This document shows positions 1-6,358 of a DNA stretch of 10,702 bases, piece by piece. The position numbers and the translations under genes were made by a program. The stretch is from Chromatiales bacterium (GTDB lineage Bacteria; Pseudomonadota; Gammaproteobacteria; CAMYNG01). Below the pieces are notes generated by a model. That model made no database searches, was not told the origin of the DNA, and worked only from the letters and a program-made list of their open reading frames with translations. Location: the NCBI GenBank assembly GCA_027021685.1, contig JALUTW010000243.1, forward strand, positions 1 to 10,702. Reading direction: 5' to 3'. How positions within the stretch are numbered: the first letter of the stretch is position 1; the number at the start of each line of letters is the position of its first letter.

Positions 1-329
1 TCACCCTGCACCTGGGCCCGGCGCGGGAGACGCTGCACCGGTTGCTGCGCGAGGGGGCGGCCGGCACCTTCGATTTCGCCTTCATCGATGCCGACAAGAC
101 CGGCTACGACGCCTACTACGAGGCCTGTCTGGACCTGGTCCGCCCCGGCGGGCTCATCGCGGTGGACAACACCCTGTGGGACGGCGCCGTGGCCGACCCG
201 GCGGCGGACGATGCCGACACCCGCGCCATCCGCCGCTTCAATGACAAGGTCCATGCCGATCCGCGGGTGGAGCTGTCGCTGGTGCCCATCGGCGACGGCC
301 TCACCCTGGCCCTGCGCCGGGCCGGGTGA
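1..329 (+). CDS. SAM-dependent O-methyltransferase, cation-dependent class (3' part)
   Basis: The gene enters from the left edge in the frame whose first complete codon is at 3-5. It shows 108 residues before TGA at 327-329. The protein matches the C-terminal half of the caffeoyl-CoA O-methyltransferase-like family, which is usually about 215-235 aa, so roughly half is missing. Visible family marks are GPARETL, then FDFAFIDADK with the Asp pair that helps bind the divalent cation, then LVRPGGLIAVDNTLW with the second metal-binding Asp-Asn, and a C-terminal PIGDGLTLALR strand. The family moves a methyl group from S-adenosylmethionine to a hydroxyl, often on a catechol. The substrate here cannot be told. 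It is probably a soluble cytoplasmic dimer. It converges on the ParB-domain gene with a 70-base gap lacking a clear terminator. The family assignment is firm; the role is open. Confidence 0.93.
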   Translation, partial: TLHLGPARETLHRLLREGAAGTFDFAFIDADKTGYDAYYEACLDLVRPGGLIAVDNTLWDGAVADPAADDADTRAIRRFNDKVHADPRVELSLVPIGDGLTLALRRAG

Positions 330-399
330 CGAGGGACAAGGCGGGCTGCCGCAGGAACTCTGCCGCGGATGCCTGTTGCCTGATTTCCGGGATCCGGAT

Positions 400-1425
400 C
401 TATTCCTCGCTGACCACCGCCGCCACCAGGGCCAGCTCGCCCGGCTTCACCGAGTCCACGTCGAACTTGCGTGCCGCCGCCGCCATGCGGGTGAGCGCCG
501 CGGACATGGTCATGGGCGGCGTGGTATCACCCTTCTTCGCCCGGTGGAAGCGTACCGGGTTGATGCGCGCCACCACGTAGTTGCGCAGGTAGGGTGACTT
601 GAAGCCGCGCGCCTTGAGCCGGTCGATGATGCGCTTCACCTGGGCGTCGATGTCCAGCAGGCGCGCCGCCCAGTCCTCGCGCTGGCGCAGGCTCACGCGC
701 AGGGTGCGGTCGAGGAAGCGGTCCACCTTTTTCAGGAAGGGACTGTAGGCACCACCGGCAAAACGCTTGTTGTCCATGTAGACGATGCCCAGCGTCAGCA
801 GCTCCGGGGCCTCGAACTCGGCGGCGAAATCCGACTCCTTGGCCCGCGGCCGGGACTCGGCCAGGCTGTAGGCCATGCGGATGACTTCCAGGCTGCGGTC
901 CTTGAGGTTGTGCGCCTTCTCGGTGTTGAGCGCCAGGATGCGGAAGGCCAGGCTCTCGTCGGGCGAAACCAGGGCGGTGATCACCTTGAGCCCCAGCACC
1001 CTGGCCGCGGCCAGCCGGTGGCGGCCGTTGGGTGTCCACAGGCGGCCGTCGTCACCGCGCACCACGATGAGGGGGTCGAGAAAGGCTCCGGCCTCTTCGA
1101 TCTTCCGGGCCAGCCGCTTGGTGTGGGTGGGGGACAGGTCACGCTGGAACGGCGTGGGCTGGACCGCGGCCACGGGCAGCGCCGCCAGCAGCAGCGGCCG
1201 GCCCGAGAGCGGCTCGCGGTAGGCTCCGATGGGCGCCCCACCCGCTGCGGCCACTTCTGCCGCCAGCGGGGCCACGCCCGGATCGGCCAGCTCCAGGACC
1301 ACCTCGGCCGCGGCCAAGCCCCGCTGCCGGCGGCTGGGTGCCAGGCGCTTGCGGGCGGTGGTCTTCCGGGCCGCCTTCTTCCTGGCGGTCTTCCTCTTCG
1401 CCGTGGTTTTCCTGCGGGCGGCCAT
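400..1425 (-). CDS. ParB N-terminal-domain protein with Lys/Ala-rich histone-H1-like tail
   Basis: This is a 341-residue protein if translation starts at the ATG at 1425-1423. Longer in-frame starts up to 1524 add only low-complexity Gly/His sequence. Residues 1-35 are a strongly basic Ala/Lys/Arg/Thr tract resembling histone-H1-like or AlgP-type tails, likely to bind DNA without specificity. Residues about 80-185 form a ParB-like domain: VAAVQPTPFQRDLS, then DPLIVV, the nucleotide-box-like PNGRHRLAAARVLG at 132-145, and LNTEKAHNLKDRSLE at 166-180. The remainder (185-341) is helical and Lys/Arg-rich. No ParA partner or parS-type site is adjacent, so a role in plasmid or chromosome partition is doubtful. 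A stand-alone ParB-domain nucleotide-binding or DNA-associated protein is the safer reading. No Shine-Dalgarno is evident before the chosen ATG. The stop is TAG at 402-400. Confidence 0.85.
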   Translation of the reverse strand: MAARRKTTAKRKTARKKAARKTTARKRLAPSRRQRGLAAAEVVLELADPGVAPLAAEVAAAGGAPIGAYREPLSGRPLLLAALPVAAVQPTPFQRDLSPTHTKRLARKIEEAGAFLDPLIVVRGDDGRLWTPNGRHRLAAARVLGLKVITALVSPDESLAFRILALNTEKAHNLKDRSLEVIRMAYSLAESRPRAKESDFAAEFEAPELLTLGIVYMDNKRFAGGAYSPFLKKVDRFLDRTLRVSLRQREDWAARLLDIDAQVKRIIDRLKARGFKSPYLRNYVVARINPVRFHRAKKGDTTPPMTMSAALTRMAAAARKFDVDSVKPGELALVAAVVSEE

Positions 1426-1432
1426 GGCCGGG

Positions 1433-1438
1433 AGTATA
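1433..1438 (-). promoter_or_regulatory. Possible -10 box of the ParB-domain gene
   Basis: On the minus strand the hexamer TATACT matches the sigma-70 -10 consensus at five of six positions. It ends seven bases before the chosen ATG at 1425. If real, transcription would begin almost at the start codon, giving a leaderless message and explaining the missing Shine-Dalgarno. No good -35 hexamer lies 16-18 bases upstream, so support is weak. Confidence 0.25.
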
Positions 1439-1606
1439 CCCAAATGGCGGCCACCGCCCCCCATCTCCATGCCCCCGGCATGGGATTGGTGCTGCAGGTC
1501 CCCGGTCCCCGTCATCGTGCGCACAAAATCTGGGGCCCGGTGCTAAAGAATGTATGAGGACGCCCGACAAGGAAGACCACACGGGGTATCCTGTCGCGGA
1601 CATCGT

Positions 1607-1612
1607 GGGGGA
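1607..1612 (+). promoter_or_regulatory. Shine-Dalgarno of the small secreted protein
   Basis: The purine run GGGGGA lies seven bases before the ATG at 1620. It selects this start over upstream in-frame codons and puts a signal peptide at the very N-terminus. Confidence 0.6.
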
Positions 1613-1619
1613 AACGGAC

Positions 1620-1955
1620 ATGTCCAGACTGCTCATCGCCTGCCTGGCCATCGCGGTCCTGCCGCTGGCGGGTGACGCCAGCCCGCGCGGCTGGTTCGTG
1701 GACCACGGCCTGCGCGCCACGGCCGAGAATGCCGAGGTGGCCTGCGCCCATGCCCAGGCCCAGTGGCGGGCCCGGCACGAGTTCGGCGTCACACCGCTGG
1801 AACGCATCGCCGGCCGCTGCGCCTGCGAGGCCACCGAGGTGGTGGACACCACCTATTGCGACAACGTCGACCTGGGCTGCCAGGTGAGCCGTTATCCCGG
1901 CGTGGCGTGCGCGGTGGTGGGCCAGCTGGCCGGCGGGTTTGCCCCGGGGCCCTGA
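1620..1955 (+). CDS. Small secreted cysteine-rich hypothetical protein
   Basis: This is a 111-residue protein that I do not recognise. It starts with an apparent Sec signal peptide: MSR, then a hydrophobic stretch LLIACLAIAVLPLA, with probable signal peptidase I cleavage after AGDA near residue 20. A Cys at residue 8 is too close to the N-terminus for a normal lipobox. The mature part holds six cysteines (in VAC, RCAC, YC, GC and VAC contexts), an even number that would suit disulfides in the periplasm. The start is fixed by a good Shine-Dalgarno at 1607-1612. The gene stands alone: the ParB-domain gene is divergent, and dxs begins 159 bases after its TGA. It could be a short periplasmic domain or an envelope-stress protein, but no function can be assigned. 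It is supported by codon bias, signal peptide and RBS together. Confidence 0.72.
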   Translation: MSRLLIACLAIAVLPLAGDASPRGWFVDHGLRATAENAEVACAHAQAQWRARHEFGVTPLERIAGRCACEATEVVDTTYCDNVDLGCQVSRYPGVACAVVGQLAGGFAPGP

Positions 1956-2011
1956 CCCGGTCCACCCCCGTCCCGGGGCGGGGCGCGCTCAAACTCCGGT
2001 TGAAACTGTGC

Positions 2012-2017
2012 TAATGT
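2012..2017 (+). promoter_or_regulatory. Possible extended -10 promoter of dxs
   Basis: TGC followed by TAATGT lies in the only AT-richer patch of the GC-rich gap before dxs and resembles an extended -10 element (TGn plus hexamer). The hexamer itself matches consensus at only three of six positions. The nearby TTGAAA at 2000-2005 is too close to be its -35. Support is weak, but no better promoter is visible between 1956 and 2114. Confidence 0.25.
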
Positions 2018-2019
2018 AG

Positions 2020-2046
2020 CGGCAGGCGGCGGACGCCGCCTTGCCG
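2020..2046 (+). other. Strong hairpin in the dxs leader
   Basis: CGGCAGGCGGC at 2020-2030 pairs with GCCGCCTTGCCG at 2035-2046 around a GGAC loop: 11 base pairs with a single bulged T. No T tract follows, so it is not an intrinsic terminator for the upstream gene. If the promoter is near 2012, this would sit at the 5' end of the dxs message. GC-rich DNA makes chance hairpins common. Confidence 0.4.
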
Positions 2047-2070
2047 GACATCCGCCTGTGCCGGCCACGC

Positions 2071-2091
2071 GCCGGTCCTGCGCCGACCGGC
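2071..2091 (+). other. Second hairpin in the dxs leader
   Basis: GCCGGTC at 2071-2077 and GACCGGC at 2085-2091 form a perfect 7-bp stem with a 7-base loop, ending 23 bases before the dxs ATG. It is close enough to the ribosome site to affect initiation in principle. Confidence 0.35.
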
Positions 2092-2114
2092 CCCGTACCA
2101 TCGGTAAGCCGTCC

Positions 2115-4013
2115 ATGCCCCACACCCAGGATTACGCCCTCCTCCGGGACATCGACTCGCCCGAGGACCTGCGCCGGCTGTCGCCGGACCAGCTCGCTCT
2201 CCTGGCCGACGACGTGCGCCGTTACCTGGTGCGCTCGGTGGCCCGTACCGGCGGCCACCTGGCCGCCGGCCTGGGCACCGTGGAACTCACCATCGCCCTC
2301 CACTACGTGTTCGACACGCCCGAGGATCGGCTGGTGTGGGACGTGGGGCACCAGTGCTACCCCCACAAGATCCTCACCGGGCGCCGCGACCAGCTGCCCA
2401 CCATCCGCCGCCGGGGCGGCCTGTCCGGCTTTCTCCGCACCGACGAAAGTCCCTACGACACCTTCGGTGCCGGTCATTCCAGCACGTCCATCTCCGCTGC
2501 CCTGGGCATGGCGGTGGCCGCCCGCCGCCAGGGCAGCGGGCGCAAGACCGTGGCCATCATCGGCGACGGCGGACTCACCGCCGGCATGGCCTACGAGGCC
2601 CTCAATCACGGCGGCAGCCTGGACGTGGACCTTCTGGTGATCCTCAACGACAACAACATGTCCATCTCGCCCAACGTGGGGGCGCTGTCCAACTACCTCA
2701 CCCGGCTGCTGTCGGGACGGCTCGTCACCAGTGCCCGCGAGGGCGGCAAGAAGGTGCTCAAGCACTTCCCGCCCATGTGGGAATGGGCCCGGCGCACCGA
2801 GAAGCACGTCAAGGGCATGATGATTCCCGGCACCCTGTTCGAGGAACTGGGCTTCGAGTACTTCGGGCCCATCGACGGCCACGACATCCCCACCCTGGTA
2901 CGGGTGCTCAGGAACCTGCGCGCCATGAAGGGCCCGCGGTTCCTGCACGTGGTGACGCAGAAGGGCAAGGGTTACGCGCCGGCCGAGACCGACCCGGTCA
3001 CCTGGCACGGCGTCGGCCCCTTCGATCCCGAGCTGGGGCTCACCACGGCTTCGGGCGGCACCCCCACCTACACCGAGGTCTTCGGCCAATGGCTGTGCGA
3101 CATGGCCGAGCGCGACGAGCGGCTGGTGGGCATCACCCCGGCCATGCGCGAGGGCTCCGGCCTGGTGGAGTTCTCCGAGCGCTTTCCCGAGCGCTACTTC
3201 GACGTGGGCATCGCCGAGCAGCACGCGGTGACCTTTGCCGCCGGCCTCGCCCGCGAGGGACTCAGGCCGGTGGTGGCCATCTACTCCACCTTCATGCAGC
3301 GGGCCTACGACCAGGTGATCCACGACGTGGTGCTGCAGAAGCTGCCGGTGCTGTTCGCCGTGGACCGGGCCGGCGTGGTGGGTCCGGACGGTGCCACCCA
3401 CGCCGGCAGCTTCGATTTCAGCTTCCTGCGCTGCCTGCCGGGCACCGTGGTCATGGCCCCGGCGGACGAGGACGAGTGCCGGCAGATGCTCTACACCGGC
3501 TTTCTCCTCGACGGCCCGGCCGTGGTGCGCTACCCGCGCGGCCGCGGTCCCGGCGTCCGTCCCCGCGCCACCATGACCGCCCTGCCCGTGGGCGAGGCCG
3601 AGGTGCGCCGGCGTGGCCGCGAGGTCGCCCTGCTGGTGTTCGGCGCCCCGCTGGCCGCCGCCCTGGAGGCGGCCGAAGCCCTGGACGCCACGGTGGTGAA
3701 CATGCGCTTCGTCAAGCCGCTGGACGTGGATGTGATCCGGACCCTGGCCGGCAGCCACCGGCTGCTGGTGACGGTGGAGGACAACGTGGTGGCCGGCGGC
3801 GCCGGCAGCGGCGTGGCCGAGGTCCTGGCAGCCGAGGGCCTGGAGACACCGCTGCTCCACCTGGGCCTGCCCGACCGCTTCCAGGAACAGGGCACCCGCG
3901 AGGAGCTGCTGGCCGAGGCCGGCCTGGACGCTCCCGGCATCCTGCGCGCGGTGCGCACCCGCCTCGACACCCTCGCCGGCGCCCGGCACACCGGCCGCCA
4001 CGCCGCGGTGTGA
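2115..4013 (+). CDS. dxs: 1-deoxy-D-xylulose-5-phosphate synthase
   Basis: Dxs condenses pyruvate and glyceraldehyde 3-phosphate into 1-deoxy-D-xylulose 5-phosphate with thiamine diphosphate. This is the first step of the MEP isoprenoid pathway and also feeds thiamine and pyridoxal synthesis; it is cytoplasmic and dimeric. The 632-residue product is close to the family norm of about 620. Visible marks are RTGGHLAAGLG with His48, DVGHQCYPHK, GAGHSST with His121, the thiamine-diphosphate motif GDG at 150-152 followed by NDNNMSIS, the catalytic Glu368 in IAEQHAVT, DRAGVVGPDGATH from residue 417, and RYPRG before the C-terminal transketolase domain. The ATG at 2115 gives the standard N-terminus (YALLRDIDSPEDLRRL); a start at 2058 would only add unconserved residues. 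The Shine-Dalgarno is weak. No ispA or xseB precedes it, unlike in many gammaproteobacteria, so it appears to be transcribed alone. Confidence 0.98.
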   Translation: MPHTQDYALLRDIDSPEDLRRLSPDQLALLADDVRRYLVRSVARTGGHLAAGLGTVELTIALHYVFDTPEDRLVWDVGHQCYPHKILTGRRDQLPTIRRRGGLSGFLRTDESPYDTFGAGHSSTSISAALGMAVAARRQGSGRKTVAIIGDGGLTAGMAYEALNHGGSLDVDLLVILNDNNMSISPNVGALSNYLTRLLSGRLVTSAREGGKKVLKHFPPMWEWARRTEKHVKGMMIPGTLFEELGFEYFGPIDGHDIPTLVRVLRNLRAMKGPRFLHVVTQKGKGYAPAETDPVTWHGVGPFDPELGLTTASGGTPTYTEVFGQWLCDMAERDERLVGITPAMREGSGLVEFSERFPERYFDVGIAEQHAVTFAAGLAREGLRPVVAIYSTFMQRAYDQVIHDVVLQKLPVLFAVDRAGVVGPDGATHAGSFDFSFLRCLPGTVVMAPADEDECRQMLYTGFLLDGPAVVRYPRGRGPGVRPRATMTALPVGEAEVRRRGREVALLVFGAPLAAALEAAEALDATVVNMRFVKPLDVDVIRTLAGSHRLLVTVEDNVVAGGAGSGVAEVLAAEGLETPLLHLGLPDRFQEQGTREELLAEAGLDAPGILRAVRTRLDTLAGARHTGRHAAV

Positions 4014-4027
4014 CCCCGCGGTCGGGG
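4014..4027. other. Short hairpin after the dxs stop
   Basis: CCCCG, a CGGT loop and CGGGG follow directly on the dxs TGA in the 52-base gap between the convergent dxs and pentapeptide genes. No T run follows on either strand, so it is at most a weak terminator or an RNA 3'-end stabiliser. Confidence 0.25.
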
Positions 4028-4065
4028 CCTCCGTCCCGCAAAAGGATCTGAATGTCTCCGGCAAA

Positions 4066-4926
4066 TCAGGGGCCGGCCAGGCAGGTGCCGCGGGAGTCCT
4101 GGCGGCAGCGACGCCCGTCGGTCCACACGGCATGGTCCAGCCGCGCCCCCTCCAGCAGGGCGCCTTCCAGCCGGGCCTGGCCGAGATCGGCGTAACTGAG
4201 ATCGGCCCCCCGCAGGTCGGCGCCCGCCAGGTCGGCGCCGCGCAGGCTGGCACCCTTGAGGCGCGCGCCGGTGAGATCGGCCCGCACCAGCCGGGCGTTG
4301 CTGAGATCGGCATAGGACAGGTCCGCCTCGCGCAGATCGGCGCCCGTGAGCCGGGCCCCGTTGAGCTCCACGCTGTTGAGCAGGGCCCCGTTGAGCCGGG
4401 CCCCGGGGGCCTGCAGGCCCGACAGCCGGCAATAACTCCAGTTGACACCGGGGGCCGGCGGCGCGTCGCACCGGGCCACCGAGACCAGATTGCCAGACGG
4501 CAGGGTCACCCCCAGCCAGACGGCCAGCGCCATGATGGCCGCCCCGGTCCCCAGCGCCACCAGCCGCTGCCAGGAACCGGAAACCCGGCCCTCTCCGGCG
4601 GGAGCGGGACGCGTATGGACGGCGGCGGCCCGGGCGCGGCGCTCGCCGCCCGACCACGGCCCGGCATCGGCACCGCGGCGTTCGTCGGCCCAGCGCCGCG
4701 CCGCTTCCAGCCGCTCCCGGGCCTCGGGATCGTCGGGGTCTGCCCGCAGCACCTCCGGCACCAGGTCCGGCACCGAGCCCACGGGCCGCCACGTCTCACG
4801 GTCCTGGCTCACCTCGTCGGTGAGCACCACCCGGCCCAGCACCAGGTACTGGGATATCTGCCCGGCGGGAAAGGGCCCTTTCACCTGCCGGCCGCGGCGG
4901 ATGTACCAGATGCCGTGTCTGCCCAT
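4066..4926 (-). CDS. GYF_2-like domain / transmembrane / pentapeptide-repeat protein
   Basis: This is a 286-residue protein read from the ATG at 4926-4924. Residues 4-55 look like a GYF_2 (DUF4339-type) domain: GIWYIRRGRQVKGPF, QISQYLVLGRV, then TDEVSQDRETWRPV. A charged Arg/Glu-rich linker follows. One hydrophobic segment at about 121-141 (LVALGTGAAIMALAVWLGV) comes after arginines, which predicts the GYF part inside the cell and the rest outside. Residues about 166-267 are roughly twenty A(D/R)L-x-x pentapeptide repeats, which fold as a right-handed quadrilateral beta-helix of about five coils. Cysteines at 153, 166, 274 and 282 bracket the helix and could form disulfides. GYF-type domains bind proline-rich or other peptides. 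The function is unknown. It is divergent from the FliK-like gene across a 91-base gap. A start at 4989 would add 21 unconserved residues before the GYF fold. Confidence 0.88.
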   Translation of the reverse strand: MGRHGIWYIRRGRQVKGPFPAGQISQYLVLGRVVLTDEVSQDRETWRPVGSVPDLVPEVLRADPDDPEARERLEAARRWADERRGADAGPWSGGERRARAAAVHTRPAPAGEGRVSGSWQRLVALGTGAAIMALAVWLGVTLPSGNLVSVARCDAPPAPGVNWSYCRLSGLQAPGARLNGALLNSVELNGARLTGADLREADLSYADLSNARLVRADLTGARLKGASLRGADLAGADLRGADLSYADLGQARLEGALLEGARLDHAVWTDGRRCRQDSRGTCLAGP

Positions 4927-4970
4927 GTGGGTTCCCGTGTGTCCGCGGCGGGTCTCCCGTGCCGCACCGC

Positions 4971-4996
4971 ATATACTTAAACGAACCAACTATATT
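4971..4996. promoter_or_regulatory. AT-rich divergent promoter spacer
   Basis: This 26-base island, very rich in A and T in an otherwise GC-rich region, lies between the divergent pentapeptide gene (start 4926) and the FliK-like gene (start 5018). It contains -10-like hexamers in both directions: TATATT at 4991-4996 on the plus strand and TATAGT (complement of 4989-4994) on the minus strand. No convincing -35 boxes or sigma-28 elements are paired with them, so exact promoters are not assigned. Confidence 0.4.
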
Positions 4997-5004
4997 GCAC
5001 GCCA

Positions 5005-5009
5005 GAGGA
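5005..5009 (+). promoter_or_regulatory. Shine-Dalgarno of the FliK-like gene
   Basis: GAGGA is placed eight bases before the ATG at 5018. This fixes the start, although the open frame runs far upstream through the antisense of the pentapeptide gene. Confidence 0.7.
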
Positions 5010-5017
5010 CGCCGCCC

Positions 5018-6358
5018 ATGAAGATCAAGGGCCCGGGGTTCCCGGGACCGCTCCCGCCGCAGCCGGCGCCCCGTCCGGGTCCCCTCCCCTGGCCCCCCGG
5101 GACCCGGCTCGACGCCCGGGTCACCGCCGCCCGCGACGGCACCCTGACCCTATCCATCGGCGGCCGGACGGTACAGGTTGAGCTCCGCGACCTCAGTCCG
5201 CCCCTGGCGGAAGCCCTGCGCGAGGCTGCCGGCGGGACCGGGCGGCCCTTTGCCGCGGGCGATCTGCTGCAGGTCCGGGCCGGCCGGCGTGCGGGCCGGC
5301 CCGCGCTGGAGCTGGTGGAGCACATCCCCGCCCCTGCCCGCCTCGCCGCCCCCGCCCTGAGCGAGGTGCTGCCGCGACAGGGCCCCCTGGGACCCCTGCT
5401 GGCCAACCTCCATGCCCTGGCCACGTCCGGCCCGGACCGGCCGTCGCTGCCGCCCCCGGTGCGCGCCGCGGTGGAGCGGGTGCTGGCCCTCCTGCCCCGG
5501 GCCCCTGCCCTGCGCGACCCGCAGGTCCTGGCCCGGGCGCTGGCCCGCAGCGGCGTGTTCCTGGAGCACGGCCTGCAAAGGCTGGCCGCGGCGGCGGACA
5601 GGGACATGCATCCGCAGGCCGTCACCGCCCGGCGCGAAACCGTGGAGACCGACCTGCGCCTGGCCCTGGAGCGCCTGGCCGCCGCGCTGCGCCAGGCGGC
5701 GGGCCGTCCGGCCCCGGCGGCACCGCCTCCATCCGGTGCGCCGCGGCCGCTCCCCGGCGGCCACCTTCCTGCATCCCCGGCGCCCGCCAGGCAGCCGCCC
5801 GGCGCCGCGCCGGACCGGCAGGCCGCGGGCGGGGCACCCCGGCCACCCCTGACGCCGGGACCCCGTGCCATGCCCACGGTGCGCGGGCTGGAAAACACCC
5901 AGGCCGTGCTGGGTGAACTCCTGCGCCAGACCGAGCAGGCCACCGCCCGCATCCGGACCCACCAGCTCACCATGGCCCAGGAGGTCCCGCGGCCGTCGTG
6001 GCTCCTGGAGCTGCCCGTGCGCCAGCCCGACGGCATCGACGTGTTCGGCCTGCGCATCGAACGCGACGAACCCGGGCAGGCCGGCGGCCGGAGCGGGCAC
6101 GCGTGGCGGGTGAAGCTCCGCTTCGAGCTGGACGCCCTGGGTCCGGTGGAGGCGCACATCACGCTGGCCGGGGGCGCCGTGTCGGTCCATTTCGGCACCG
6201 GTGACGAGGCCACCGGCGAGCTGTTCCGGCACCACCTGGACGCCCTGCACCGGCGCCTGGCCGAGGCCGGCCTCGCCGTGGGGCGCCTGAGCTGCCGCTG
6301 CGGGCTGGCGCCGCCGGCCCCGGGCGGCGACGGTCCCCTGCTGGACGACCACGCATGA
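5018..6358 (+). CDS. FliK-like flagellar hook-length control protein
   Basis: This is a 446-residue protein. Residues 1-30 are Pro/Gly-rich. Residues 30-75 look like a small beta domain (TRLDARVTAARDGTLTLSIGGR). A helical Leu/Ala/Arg-rich middle and a Pro/Ala-rich disordered linker (about 225-285) follow. The C-terminal 328-426 is the Flg_hook (FliK C-terminal) domain: WLLELPVRQ, WRVKLRFELDALGPVEAHITL, GGAVSVHFG, then HLDALHRRLAEAGLAVGRLSCRCG. FliK measures hook length and makes FlhB switch export from hook to filament subunits. This one is paired with a stand-alone FlhB C-terminal homologue through an ATGA overlap, the arrangement known from Bacillus ylqG-ylqH and from many proteobacteria. 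It may therefore be an accessory FliK rather than the main one, which normally sits near fliJ/fliL. Confidence is high for the domain and moderate for the role. Confidence 0.85.
   Translation: MKIKGPGFPGPLPPQPAPRPGPLPWPPGTRLDARVTAARDGTLTLSIGGRTVQVELRDLSPPLAEALREAAGGTGRPFAAGDLLQVRAGRRAGRPALELVEHIPAPARLAAPALSEVLPRQGPLGPLLANLHALATSGPDRPSLPPPVRAAVERVLALLPRAPALRDPQVLARALARSGVFLEHGLQRLAAAADRDMHPQAVTARRETVETDLRLALERLAAALRQAAGRPAPAAPPPSGAPRPLPGGHLPASPAPARQPPGAAPDRQAAGGAPRPPLTPGPRAMPTVRGLENTQAVLGELLRQTEQATARIRTHQLTMAQEVPRPSWLLELPVRQPDGIDVFGLRIERDEPGQAGGRSGHAWRVKLRFELDALGPVEAHITLAGGAVSVHFGTGDEATGELFRHHLDALHRRLAEAGLAVGRLSCRCGLAPPAPGGDGPLLDDHA

Noticed and set aside
330..399. Terminator between the O-methyltransferase and the ParB-domain gene
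   Set aside because: There is only a short palindrome GATCCGGATC (391-400) and no GC stem with a T run.
2018..2114. Thiamine riboswitch before dxs
   Set aside because: Hairpins are present but the conserved CUGAGA and GAU-type core sequences of the thiamine aptamer are not.
2336..4051. 571-codon plus-strand frame inside dxs
   Set aside because: It is a shifted frame of dxs with Arg/Pro/Gly-rich low-complexity translation; GC-rich third positions remove stop codons.
4132..4420. CRISPR-like or tandem DNA repeat
   Set aside because: The repetition is of pentapeptide codons (15-base degenerate periodicity) without fixed repeats and spacers.
1989..4448. Very long minus-strand open frame (819 codons) opposite dxs
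   Set aside because: It is antisense to a certain dxs gene; the His/Gly/Ala/Gln-rich composition is what the complement of GC-rich codons gives. No family resemblance.
4132..4980. Repetitive plus-strand frame with many Q/G/E-I-G units
   Set aside because: This is the complement of the pentapeptide repeats; the periodicity comes from the minus-strand protein.
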